Assembly: GCA_015501585.1 (NCBI GenBank)
Contig: JADNRY010000031.1
Coordinates: forward strand, 62,001-126,000
Source of the DNA: Rhodocollybia butyracea
Lineage: Eukaryota; Basidiomycota; Agaricomycetes; Agaricales; Omphalotaceae
DNA: 64,000 bases
Direction of reading: 5' to 3'
Shown: piece after piece, positions 46,467-57,542 of the stretch
Layout: each line of letters begins with the position of its first letter
How positions within the stretch are numbered: position 1 is the stretch's first letter
Notes under the pieces: generated by a model
Seen by the model: the letters and a program-made list of their open reading frames with translations, nothing else
Databases searched by the model: none
Told to the model about the DNA's origin: nothing
Position numbers and translations under genes: made by a program

Positions 46467-48735
46467 ATGAGCTCTCAAAACATTGAAGACTTTCTCACCA
46501 AACAAGTCTTGATCGACGGGCATATTGTAAGTCCTGTTCTCTCTTTTTGAATTCATAAACTCAAACATGCCGACAGGTCACATATAGGTCTCTCAGTCGT
46601 CAGTTTTCTTTACACGTCAACGCTGCGAAAAAGTGTGCCACAACTTTATTCTTTGATTGAACTCCAGCTTAACAGCTCTTTGAAGTGCTCTTGCTGCATT
46701 TTACGTTAAATCGAGAAGCGAATCCAAACTGGTTGCGACATACCTAGTCAGTGGAGAGGTAGAATTGGACCCTCAGGCATCCGATAACATGGATATAGAT
46801 GATGAGGGTGCTCCAAAGGACCCTGAATACGAAGATGACGGGGCAGAAGAAGTTCAAGCGACTGAAGTGGTTCTAGTTGGAGAAAAAGACTTGGAACGTG
46901 CGCTCTTCTCTTTGTGAGATATCAGCTAGAGTTTTCGCTGATCGGTTGTATTCACAGATACGAAATCCAAATTCTCAACTGTTTTCATGGTTCATGTCTA
47001 CAGCTTGTCTCCCGCTCCTATACGCGTATGTTGTGCTTGTATTATACGGGAAATACAATTCAAATGCAGGGAATATAGGACATAGGACTTATATGTGGCC
47101 CTAACGAAGATGTCCGTAAAATTGATACCCAGAAAGGCTCCGAGATAGCAGCGAAAGTTGGGAAAATTGTTGGAGGTGATGTCAAGGTACGTCTTGGGTA
47201 TATGCCCACTACGCTCAGTTCAATACTCAACTCGTAACAGGAAGTGAAAGGAAAATATATACCCCCTCCGCCTGCTGCCACCACTTCAGGATCATCGTCT
47301 ACCACTAAAGCTTCATCTAATGTCAGCAGCGCTATCAAGAGGACCGGCAGCACGGCTAACATAACTTCCGACTCGAAACCGAAAGCGATTGGTCTTGCGG
47401 GATTCTTCGCGAAAGCTGGAGACACAAAGGGCAAGAAAGATGCCACCAAGGGAAAAGAACCAAAGAAACCAGTCAAAGAAACGGCGGCCAAAGCGAAACC
47501 TGCGTCCAAGGATTCTGAAATGGAGGACAACTCTTCCAAAGCTAGTTCCAAGGTGAAAGTGAGTATTTTGTTATATTTATGATTCGCCTCACTAACACTT
47601 CCAAGGTCAAGGACTCGGACACTGAGGGAAAATCCACAGCCAAGGTAACCATCTTTTGTTTTCTTTAGTGCAAAATCAATTCATTGTGCTGTAGACGACT
47701 TCCAAGCGAAAACAACAAGAGTCCTTATCGGAATCTGACAACGAGATGAGCAAGCCCACGACTACGACATCCAAATTAAAAGCAAAACCACCAATAAGAA
47801 AGGTACGTCTCTTCAAACTGAAGAGACTTTGGCAGGTTCATATTCATTTACAGGGCGGAACCAAACGAAAATCCAACGTCTTACTATCTGAATCGGAAGA
47901 CGAAGAGGAACCTCAGAAACCGCCCAGTGGGGCCGAGTCGAAGGGTATAGTGAAGAAGGGTCAAGTTGTAACCAATTCGGAGGAAGAGAGTGCACCAAAG
48001 GCGAGTCGTGCAAAGGATAAAGGGAAGGGGAAACAAGTGGTGAAAGAAGAAGACGCAGACGTTTTAGCCATGATGGACGTCGATGACAGTATGTCGTCCT
48101 ATGAACGACTTGCTTCAAGCACTGATCAACCTACATCCATATAGCCGAAGTCCTCCGTTTTTCTCGCTCAGAAAAGCCATCTGTCCCAGACTCCTCTGAA
48201 CCTGAAGATGCTGCTGTCGATGTGGAAATGGACTCGGAGGACCTGAAGCCAGCCCCGAAAACGAAGAAGAAACCTACAGCAAAGACGAAGAAGGTAGTTC
48301 CTGTTGGAAAGAATGGACTGAAGAAGAAGCGTGTTACTAAGAGTAAGATGAAGATGGATGAAAAGGGTTATATGGGTATGAACATTCATGGTCCATCGTT
48401 TTCATTGGTTGAATCATTCCTCGTTTTCCTCTACAGTGACTGAAGACTATAGCTCTTATGAGTCTGTTGACGAGGAAGAACCTGAGCCTCCGAAAGCGAA
48501 AGGAAAGGCGAAGAAGGGCGTGGCGGATAAGAGTGAGAAGGCTAGTGTGAGTAACAAGAAAGAGAAGGAGGCTTCGACGAAGCCGAAAAACAAAAAGAAA
48601 GAGGATGAAGAAGAAGGCGAGGAGACAGGGAACAGTGATTCAGCTACTGTTTCTTCGAATGTGAAGCGGAAGGCAGCTGCGCCGAAAGCGAAGCCAAAAC
48701 CTTTGAATCCTTTCTTCAAGAGTAAAGGTAAGTAG
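46467..48735 (+). CDS. POL32: DNA polymerase delta subunit 3 (Pol32/POLD3/Cdc27)
   Basis: Accessory subunit that links polymerase delta to PCNA and supports break-induced replication. ATG 46467 gives MSSQNIEDFLTKQVLIDGHI, then VTYRSLSRQFSLHVNAAK, then, using an acceptor at about 46691, NALAAFYVKSRSESKLVATY and LVSGEVELDPQ. After VVLVGEKDLE come VHVYSLSPAPIR and GLICGPNEDVRKID, GSEIAAKVGKIVGGDVK. This is the winged-helix Cdc27 N domain with the usual spacing. The remainder is a long Lys/Ser/Glu-rich disordered tail, with GLAGFFAKAG near the middle as a PIP-like segment and KPLNPFFKSKGK at the end. Neither has the canonical Gln at the first PIP position. About ten introns. Stop TAG 48733-48735; a GTAAGT there could be a further donor. 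Confidence 0.9.
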
Positions 48736-50987
48736 GGCATGAACCGACTAGGTACATAATTATAGGCTATTCCGTACACCGTCGGTTTGCAACTGTATCT
48801 AGATCTATCAATGTTACACTTCCTTCTTTCCATAACATCTGTCCATAGCAGCAGTATGTCACCCTTGAGAAAAGGCTGGGCGCTAATTAAACCGTCTTCT
48901 TGCTCCGCCATTCTGGTGGGTGTGAAACACAGGCGGGCCCAACTCAACCATCAAAATAAGCAAGATTCCCTCCTCTACTATAAACGCCCACCGCGAATCT
49001 TTTGCAAATTCCATACCCTTGACTTCAGCTGACCCCAACTTCCATATTGATTTAGAAGAGGACTACAACGCTTTCGAGATGACAACCCACACTTACGGGA
49101 TTGTACAAGGTGTTCCTGGAGACATAGGAGAGACCGAAGACTCGAGCGAACAAAGTGCTTTACTTGGAGACCATAGTGCGGTTTCAAAACCTAGTCTGCC
49201 AGACGGACATGCTACCCTGTTGAGTTCTACGAGCAATCTGGCGAACACGATTATCGGAAGCGGTGCGTTTGCGTTAAAGTCTTGCGAAAGATGATTCTGT
49301 GGCTTATCTACGTTATAGGAATGTTAACCTTTCCTCTGGTATGTGCTCTGATACCCCTCTTGGGCGTTATTGTTCATTCAAGACTTCTTAGGCTCTGGCT
49401 TCAGCAGGTATTCTACCTGGAATGATCACTTGTGTCCTTTCCGGAGGGATAGCTTCCTTTGGTCTATATCTTCTTTCGCTATGTGCAGCGAAGACTCCAC
49501 ATCGACGGTCCTCGTTCTTTGCTGTCGCACAAATGACTTTTCCTAGAGCTGCAGTATTTTTTGATGGTGCTATCGCTGTAAAGTGTTTTGGGGTATCTAT
49601 CAGGTATGTGTTGGCTCTATGCTGAGGATGTCTAGTCCGCTCAATGTTGTATGTCTGAACAGTTATTTGATCATCATCAAGGGCCTAACACCCAATGTTG
49701 TTTTGTCACTATATCACGATTTGAGTAGCGGTGAACCTCCTGCTTGGATGTTGAATGGAAGGAACTGGCTTGTCATATTCATGGCAATCTTGATACCCCT
49801 GGCTTTTCTTCGTCAGTTGAATAGCTTGAGATACACTAGCTATGTCTCGTTGTTTACAGTGGGTGAGTTTTTCGATTTTCTTTTCGTTGCTCTGAACTCA
49901 AGCATTCGTTGCATCCCAGTCTACCTTCTCATTATTGTCATCAAGTGTTACTTTTGGCCTTTGAAAGGCATGCCTCCTGTTGGCGAAATTCATCTCATTC
50001 ATTTCACGTCAAACTTTATCTCCACTTTCCCTGTACAAGTCTTTGCGTTTACTTGTGCACAAAATGTACGTGGTACAGTCTATCTACTGCATCTTTCACT
50101 TCACTTATGAACGACATACAGCTCTTTCCGATCTACAACGAGGTGAAGAGCAACACCCAATCTCGAATAAACATTGTCATAGGTTCTGCTATTGGTTCTG
50201 CGACGTTGACCTATGAAGTCATCGCCGTGTTTGGATATCTTACTTTTGGAACTAATGTAAGTTTCCTTATGCTGTGAAATCCTGGCTGGATAGTTACTGT
50301 TTCTCCTTAGGTTGGCGCTAATATTATTGCGATGTATCCCGCGACTTCGCTTTTTGTTGCCGTTGGGCAGGTGGCCCTTGTGATATTTGTACTGTTTTCA
50401 TACCCACTGCAGGTCCACCCTTGTCGAAATTCTTTGGGTAAGGTGTTTCATGCTGGTGCGACTGCGAAACCCGCAGATGAGGATACTGAAGTTGAGGTTG
50501 ACGATCACGGTGTCAGTAGTGATCACATGTCCGACACTAAGCATACTCTCTTGACGTTGGGGATCATTGCAAGCACCTTCACAATAGCGTTTCTCGTGGA
50601 CGATCTGAAGATAGGTAGGAATAATGAGCGGAATATCTGTTATCGTTTCTGATCAAAAGATTCCAGTACTCTCCTTTGTGGGCTCAACTGGGTCGACAAC
50701 TATCTCTTTTATTCTTCCGGGGCTTTTCTACTGGAAGGTTTGTATGGTCATGGATAAGCAAACGGAAGTCGCTCATGTTTCATATAGTTAACTCGTGGCG
50801 ATGAATCTTCGAAAGGGTTGAATCGCGCAGCTATTGCGCTGGCCACCTACGGCGCGTTCATCTTTGTATTTTGGTAAGAGCGCCTTGTTTACTTCTCGGA
50901 ATGTCGTAGATTTGACGCCTTTGACCTAGCTTGGGATATAACATCTATCAATTATTCCATCCTAATCCCTTGGGACCTGTTCACTAG
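48076..50987 (+). repeat. Tandem segmental duplication, parent unit
   Basis: This 2.9 kb unit covers the 3' part of POL32 (from the GATGACAGTATGTCG intron donor region) and the complete transporter gene up to its TAG. Its decayed copy follows without a gap at 50988-54092. Confidence 0.85.
49079..50987 (+). CDS. Amino-acid/auxin permease family transporter (AVT/SLC38-like)
   Basis: Multi-exon gene for a transporter of about 450 residues with around 11 predicted membrane spans, most like the fungal vacuolar AVT proteins that move neutral amino acids across the vacuolar membrane. The cytosolic N terminus MTTHTYGIVQGVPGDIGE, SEQSALLGD is followed by TSNLANTIIGSGMLTFPLAL, SAGILPGMITCVLSGGIASF, the AFFDGAIAVKCFGVSIRYLI region, NWLVIFMAILIPLAFLRQLN, VYLLIIVIKCYFWPL, FPVQVFAFTCAQNLFPIYNE, VIAVFGYLTFGTNVGANII, VALVIFVLFSYPLQVHPCRN, LLTLGIIASTFTIAFLVDDL and LSFVGSTGSTTISFILPG. 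IIGSGMLTFPLA is the family hallmark. Stop TAG 50985-50987. The frame is open upstream of ATG 49079 (SADPNFHIDLEEDYNAFE) and partly conserved in the copy, so an earlier start in an upstream exon is possible. Confidence 0.85.
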
Positions 50988-51510
50988 ACGCCGATGACGG
51001 TGTGTCTCGCGATGCGATGAATGCTCTCCCAGACTGATCGTGCTGTTTATACAGATGAAGCGGTCCGTGTTTCTCCCTCACGCAAGCCATCTCCTACACC
51101 TTTCGGACCTGTGAATATAGTTCGCCGAAAGTGAAGCGGAAGTCTATGACATAAGACGGAGACGCGTGTTCCGATTGGGATTGAGTGCTATGAAGAGTAA
51201 TAGGGATGTATAGAAGGGATATTTGGGTATGGACATTTATGATCTATCGTTTAGTGACTGAAGACATAGTTCTTTCTTTCGAGTCTATTGACAAGGATGA
51301 ACAATGTAAGTCGCCGAAAGCAAAACGAAAGGCGGTTGAAGAAGAGTAAGCACTGAGCATAAGGGAGAAGAGGCCTCGACGTCGACAAAGCCGCAGGCCA
51401 AGAAGAAGGATTTAGGAGGAAGAAGAACCACGAAGAGCGAACAGTGATACAGCCACTCAAACATGAAAGCTCCTTCAAAGACGAAGCCACAAAACTTCAA
51501 GCGATAGGGA
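50988..51510 (+). pseudogene. POL32 3'-end fragment
   Basis: Decayed copy of the last POL32 exons. Matching words include AGTGACTGAAGACATAGTTC for the VTEDYSS exon start, TCTATTGACAAGGATGAA for SVDEEE, CGCCGAAAGCAAAACGAAAG for PKAKGK, GAGGCCTCGACG for EAST, and CCTTCAAAGACGAAGCCA for PKAKPK. The frame is broken by many indels and stops, and the 5' two thirds of the gene are absent. Confidence 0.82.
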
Positions 51511-52253
51511 CGTGATTGCGTCCTCTTTTTTTTTCTTATAATCTGAGAAAAAAAAAGAAGAAGAGGATATAGTTTCGTCCCTACGGTAGGTAAAGGTAAG
51601 GAGTGGCGGGTAGTAGGTACTAGGCGCCAAGCTACTACTAGAATACTGCTGCCAATCCGATATAATTGTTACAGGTGCTTGTTCAACATGCTTTGGCGGA
51701 GGGCCGGAGGCGCTAAGGACGGAGGCGCCCGGAAATCTATCCAGACTCAGAGCGACACAATACTGTGACCTGGTATGTCTCACGAGATTTCCCGTCTCCT
51801 GCCTGCCTGTTTTAACTTTTACGCTCTGCTCCTTAGTTCTATTAGGTTCTATTACCAGCAGGATGGTTAGGAATTTCTACCCCTGTGCATGATACCAGAG
51901 CTCGACTTCTCAAGGGGCAAAACCCGAATATATGATTTCGTAAACCCACACTCTCAATGTGTATCCACCCGCGAATTAGCTCGGAGAATACAAGTACATA
52001 AACAGTAGGTTTCTATAAACTTTATACCTTGGTGCATTCGGGCAGTCGTGTCATTTTTGGACGTATCTCATTTTGATGGGGTATAATTCGCTTCCCACTC
52101 TTTAATAAGTCCATACTCGGTACACTCAATACAGGCAAGCAATCTTCTTCCCTTCCGGACCACAAATCTACAAAACCCACTGGAGCACTGTTGATAGTGG
52201 CTGACTCCGACCCCAACTTCAACATCGATTTAGAAGATTACGAGGGCTTCAAG
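51511..52253. other. Copy-specific spacer inside the decayed unit
   Basis: Longer than the corresponding parent spacer. It starts with a poly-T/poly-A hairpin (CCTCTTTTTTTTTC at about 51530 pairing with GAAAAAAAAAGAAGAAGAGG at about 51547-51566) and has GGAGGCGC words near 51709 and 51720. No gene. The last ~60 bases still match the region just upstream of the parent ATG. Confidence 0.5.
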
Positions 52254-54092
52254 ATGACGACATACACTTATGGAGTTGTACAAGATGTTAACAGAGGAGA
52301 AACCGATGACCCGAGTGAACACAGTGCTATTTGCTTGGAAACCACTCTGTTTCAGATCCTCATCTGCCAGACGGACATGCTAGTTTGACAGATTCTATGA
52401 GCAATCTTGCGAACACGATTCTTGGGAGCGGTACGTTGCGTTGATTCTGTTGAAATATAATCGTATGGCTTATTTGGATGATAGGAATGTTAACGTTTCC
52501 TCTGGTATGTGTTGGCACCCTAAGCTTTATTATTTATCCAACACTGGATAGGCCATGGCTTCAGCGGGTATCATACCTGGGATAATCACCTGTGTTTTCT
52601 CAGGAGGGATAGCTTCATTTGGGTTATATCCTGTTATAATTATATCTCCTTTCATTGTGGGCAACGAAAACTCCGCACCGCCAGGCTTCGTTTTTTGCTA
52701 TCGCACAAATAACGTATCCCAAAGCTGCAGTATTTTTCGATGCTGCTATCGCTATAAAGTATTTTGGAGTGGCAATTAGGTGTGTTTGGTATATACAGCG
52801 TACTCAACGTCATCCAATGCAGTCCATTTGCACAGTTACTTGATTGTCACCAAGAGCCTATAATACCAAACGTTGTTTCGTCCTTATTTCGTGACAGTGA
52901 ACCCCCTGCATGGATGTTGGATGGGGGAAATTGGCTTGTTATATTTATGGCAATTTTGATACCTCTGGGATTTCTTCGTCGATTGGATAGCTTGAGATAC
53001 GCCAGCTATGCCGCGTTGTTTTCAGTGGGTACGCTTTCCTATCCTCTAAGTGTCGTTCCACTGAACTCAAGTGTTCATTTCATTCAGTATATCTTATCAT
53101 AATTGTCATTAAGTGCTACTTTTGGCCTTTGAAGAACATGCCTCCTGCTGGAGAAATTCATCTCATCCATTTCACGTCAAGTTTATCTTCACTTTCCCGG
53201 TGCAGGTCTTTGCGTTTACCTGTGCACAGAATGTATGTGAAGTACACTCTATCACTGGATCTTTCGCTCATGAACGGTATATCGCTCTTTCCGATCTACA
53301 ACGAGGTGAAGAGCAACACTCAAACTCGAATGGACATCATTATAGGTTCTGCTATTGGTTCTACGACGTTGACTTATAAAGTCATCGCTGTGTTTGGATA
53401 TCTTACCTTTGGAACCAATGTGGGTTTGCCTACTCTGCCGTGAAATGCTTTGTATTGATGCTCCCCAGGTCGGGGCGCCTTTGGGCAGTTGGCGATTGTG
53501 ATACTCGTGTTATTTTCATATCCACTCCAAGTTCATCCTTGTCGGAATTGTTTGGATAAGGTTTTACATACTGGTGCGACTGCCAAACGAGTTACGGTTG
53601 GCGAGGCTGTCGGAGATCACGGCGTCAGTGGTGATCGTATATCCAACACTAGGCATGCTCTCTTGACGTTGGGGATCATCGCAAGCACCTTCACAATAGC
53701 ATATCTGGTTGACGATCTCAAGATAGGTAAGGGCAATGCATGTAATTTCGGGTGTTGTTCCTGACCGAATTTTAGTACTCTCATTTGTGGGCTCTACTGG
53801 GTCGACAACCATCTCTTTCATCCTTCCGGGGCTTCTTTATCGGAAGGTACGTGGCTATGGCGAGGGAGATGGAGTCGATTACGCTTTTCATAGTTGAGTC
53901 GTGACGATGAAGCCTCCAAAGGGTTGAATCGTGCTGCTATTGCGCTAGCCACGTACGGCATGTTTATCCTTGTATTTTGGTAAGAGTGCTTTGTTTGTCT
54001 TTCGAAATGCTGTAAAATTGACGCTTTGACACAGCTTAGGATTTAACATCTATCAAGTAGTGCATCCTAATACCTCAGGGCCTGCTCACTGA
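52254..54092 (+). pseudogene. Decayed AVT-like transporter copy
   Basis: Follows the parent transporter exon by exon (MTTYTYGVVQDVNRGE ... PEYxx-type ending HPNTSGPAH). The frame shifts near 52329 after SEHSA, again near 52630 where an insertion replaces LSLCA, and the segment matching VGANIIAMYPATSLFVAV is largely deleted near 53470. Long stretches such as NWLVIFMAILIPLGFLRRLD and FPIYNEVKSNTQTRMDIIIG are still readable. It cannot make a full transporter. Confidence 0.88.
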
Positions 54093-54529
54093 TCTGGATA
54101 ATGCGTACTGACTTGCGATAATTAAAATTATATTATAAATAACGCTGGATACACGTAGTATCTCGCTGTAGGTAGACCGAGGAGCTGAGATCAATTCGCT
54201 TACATCATACATGAAATATTCCCGTGCCCTGCGCCCCTTGAATAACATGATGGTCTTGCGACTATAACCTGCCCCAGACTTTTTTTGAAAACGACTGTTC
54301 AAGTCGAAACGACCCACCCAGACGCTCGAATAACACCTCATGATCTTTGCCTGCTATGTCGTCTGGTGAGTAGTGCAACGCTGCACGCCGAGCTTTCGAA
54401 ATCACTCAAAGGCTGCTGTATATCGCTACTTTTTACTCGCTCTCAGACCATAGAAGCAATCCTGCACTTTCAGAATCCTCTACATCTTCTTCTACTAGCT
54501 CACGAGTCTCATCGCCGTCCATTGTTGCC

Positions 54530-57125
54530 ATGTCAGAATTTAGCAATGTCGCCGCCAATTCCAGTAACACAAGCCTTGTGGTTCCTTTCGAAGGCACTAT
54601 TTCCGATTCTCCGCCTTCTTCCATCGATGGTATCTCCATGAGCGCCCTCTACTCCTCTCCAAACGATTCCACAAGCGTCAATGAAGACGCATCTACCACC
54701 TCAGAAAGCTCAGATGTCGATCCGCAAATATTGGAAGCTCTCCGGAGCAAGGACAGGATTTATGTCCTCAGGCTGGGAGAAATCATGGAGGAACTCATTA
54801 CTGAACAAAAGTACGCTAAGTTTCTGTATATTTTTTTATTTGACTGATTCCGGTCGCAGAGGTCGCGCTGAGCTTGTTGCTTCCACGTCGTACCAACGGC
54901 TCCTTCTACATCGATGTATATCGTATTATAAGCTTCAAATAGAGGTAGAACCCATGTCCAAAGCAATATCTGCAGTTGTGATGGCAGACAGTCGAATGTA
55001 AGCCTGTTGTTTTGTGTCTTGGTCGGTCGGTACTTAGCTTGTATGGCACAGACCATCTAGGAGATTAGCAGACCTCGTGCCTCCCGAACCAACACCTCAG
55101 CCCTCTTTCAAAATCATGCAGAGGTCTCCCCATGAACGTCGGGTAAAGCCACAGTCTCATGCTGGTTCCGTCACCGGAGAAGACGCAGACTTTTCCGATT
55201 TCGAGCCCTCGGAAGCTGGAAGTGTTGGAGGGCGTAGTAGTGCTACAGGTGGTAGTACTAGTAAGAAGCGAATGACCATGGAGGAACGAGAAGCGGCGTA
55301 TAACGAAGCTCGTTCACGTATCTTCAACGACAAGGACAAGGGCGATAAGGATTCATCCTCCATTAGTATCGCATCGAGTTCTGCTGGTGGAAGCAGTGTT
55401 TGTGACTCGGAAGAATCTGTGAATTCTTTGGCAACAGAAAGTGAACGTTCGAGCCCTCCATTCAATAGGAAAGACTCTCGGAGAGGATCTTCAATGAAGA
55501 CATCCGGATCGCGCTCATTAAGATCGTCTGCCCCGCCCTTTGCCTCCAGTGGTTCTGGAAGCTCGCGCAATTCGCGTGCGCCTTCACCTGCCTTTACTTA
55601 TGCTTCACTGCACGAGCCTGCGCCATCTAGCTCATTCGAACCCCATCCTAGCCAACAATATCCGACACCCTATCCTTATCCTTATTCAGCTCCATCACAA
55701 CAAAATATTCCTTATCCCTACATGGCGCCTCAACCGTATTACATTCCGTACGGACAGCCACCTCCGATGCCTCCTCAAAATTCCCCTGAGCTGCCTTTAT
55801 CAGGAGAAGTCTACCATCCGCCACCTCCACCTCCGCCTCATATGTATAATTCGTACATGTGGCCAGGTGCAAATCAGCCTCCCCTTCACTCCGCCCCTCC
55901 CTTACAGCCGCAACATCCCGCCTCGAATGGTCCTCCTCACCCCTACCCCCACGCTCCTCCGCAGTTCATGCAGCATGGTCCTGGCTATGGATATCCGATG
56001 CCTGGGTATTTTACACCCCCAGGCGATCATTCCATGGCAACTCTTCCTCATCCGGGCGGCCAACTCTTCGACGAGCGGAGCGTGAGTGTTCCTTTGACCG
56101 CGATGGGCCCTCACAGCAGCTTGTCAAATGGAGGACCTCAGGGAAATAATGCAAATCTATATAATCGTCCAGCTGTTCACCCAAATGGTAATCCAAGGCC
56201 CCGGACTACTCCCCTGAGCCGTCCACCGTGGAGTTATGGACCTGGTGCATCGATGGGCGGGGCGCCACTGAACGGCCCTGTCGTAGGTTCGTCGAATGGA
56301 AATGGCGAAACTACTGGCCCACGATTGCATTCGATACGTAGACAGTCAAATACTAGCAATGGGAGTTCTTCGGGAGCCTATCGTTCATCCCCAAATAGTG
56401 ACGAGGTCGCGTCCACTACCGTTAGTCAAATATTTCTCCCCACTGATCATTGCTGATCCTATCATCAGTCGTCCTCGACTTCATCCTCATCGCGAAGAAC
56501 GTATACATCGAATTCGTCCTCACAACATCCTCTTCCTGCTAGACCTGACTGGGCAGTCGGACTGAAACCTGACCCCACTCTTCATGCAACTTCTCGTCAT
56601 CATGATCACGCTAACAACCCCCGGAACATGTCTCCCATATCTCCTCCTCGCCCTCTCAACGGCACCGCGCACTCCAACAACTCTCCAAGACGGCATCAGC
56701 AGGTGCCACCGGCCATGTCACTACAGTCCACTGATTTTCCACCCTTAACTTCCATTCCCCCGCCGGAAAAGCGGCCTCCTGCAGTTGGAGGCGCCTGGAC
56801 TAATCCTTCGCGTTCAGTGATGCTAGGGCCTTTAAATACTCAAGGAAACGCTCTTGTCCACCATCCCAATGCTTATAACAATCCTATGAACCACCGTGAA
56901 TCAAATTCGCAGTCAGAGGATGGGTTCGAGCGTCCGCCCCCCAAAGCTACTGAGCTATATAATCCCAAAGTAGCGAAGCGATCTCAGGCTAACGCGCAAG
57001 TGCAGACCCAGGGGGATAGGAGTGGCAGCGACGGTGGTTTAAGCGAACAGGCCAGAAACATGTCTCTGACTGATAGCCCCCAAACATACTCGGAGCCGTC
57101 CCTCCAGCTGGCCACACCGACATAA
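54530..57125 (+). CDS. R3H-SUZ domain RNA-binding protein
   Basis: ATG 54530 opens a Ser-rich N terminus. The R3H domain follows: DPQILEALRSKDRIYVLRLG, EIMEELITEQK, and across an intron GRAELVASTSYQRLLLHRCI, where R-x3-H is in YQRLLLHRC; then AISAVVMADSRIPSRRLADL. The SUZ domain is FKIMQRSPHERRVKPQSHA and KKRMTMEEREAAYNEARSRI. The two together occur in encore/ARPP21-like and yeast Rbs1-like proteins that bind mRNA or single-stranded nucleic acid. The remaining ~600 residues are disordered: Pro/Tyr/Gln-rich with poly-Pro runs (PPPPPPPHMYNSYMWPG), then a second Ser-rich exon with RPDWAVGLKPDPTLH and STDFPPLTSIPPPE. Stop TAA 57123-57125. Low-complexity composition suggests cytoplasmic granule association (inference). 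Four or five introns. Confidence 0.9.
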
Positions 57126-57224
57126 GTACATAGTACTCGAAGGTTAAGTTTTTTTTTTGCGTGGTTTTGTTGCTTTTACTGTAACTGCTGTCGTTTTTTC
57201 TTTCGTATTATTTCTGTTTTTTTT

Positions 57225-57475
57225 TACCAGATCTTCTTGTTGTGAATTATCTACAATAGAATGAACAAACCTTTACAAATAGCATTGTACTGATGTGACG
57301 ATTTTAGTGCCCTCGCCGTCCAAAAGCGACGTTGCTTGATTAAGGTCGCTTCGCATGACGTCATCGGGTCTAATTATTATTGTCGTCCCACTCTCATGTC
57401 TAAGGTCTTCCCAATTCGCCAAGAAGATGCTAGATATATGACTGGGGCTGGCCGCAAGCGGCAAAGGGCCGAACC
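57225..57475 (+). repeat. Duplicated 3'-flank sequence, copy A left part
   Basis: Matches 59487-59730 in the same direction: AATTATCTACAATAGAA..AACAAACCTTTACAAA, ATGACGTCATCGG, CCCAATTCGCCAAGAAGATGC. It is the 3' flank of the R3H gene. Its continuation after the transposon (59360-59430, GTGGTGATAGCTTCGCTGC, CCCCTCTCTGGACTGGTTAA) matches 59725-59780. Confidence 0.78.
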
Positions 57476-57542
57476 TTTTAGCTCTAAGGTTAGGGTTGCC
57501 AAAACGGGACCGTGAGAATGGTTTGGAAATACTTTCATCTAA

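Larger units (their letters stand above)
50988..54092 (+). repeat. Tandem segmental duplication, decayed unit
   Basis: Similar to 48076-50987 in order: GATGACGGTGTGTC at the left edge matches the POL32 donor region; the POL32 last exons follow (to about 51510), then the transporter (52254-54092). The space between the two parts is about 400 bases longer than in the parent. Junction and copy both begin at the transporter stop codon. Confidence 0.85.

Noticed and set aside
47060..47551. 163-codon minus-strand frame
   Set aside because: Shadow of the Lys/Ser/Ala-rich POL32 tail; the plus-strand exons have clear family motifs and splice sites.
51250..51500. Minus-strand frames with membrane-like Leu/Phe/Ser sequence
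   Set aside because: They are antisense to the decayed Lys-rich POL32 fragment, which explains the composition.
55157..55570. 137-codon minus-strand frame
   Set aside because: Antisense to the SUZ and Ser-rich part of the R3H protein, with composition explained by it.
55540..56085. 181-codon plus-strand frame overlapping the R3H gene
   Set aside because: Alternative frame of the Pro/Tyr-rich region; no start context and no family resemblance.
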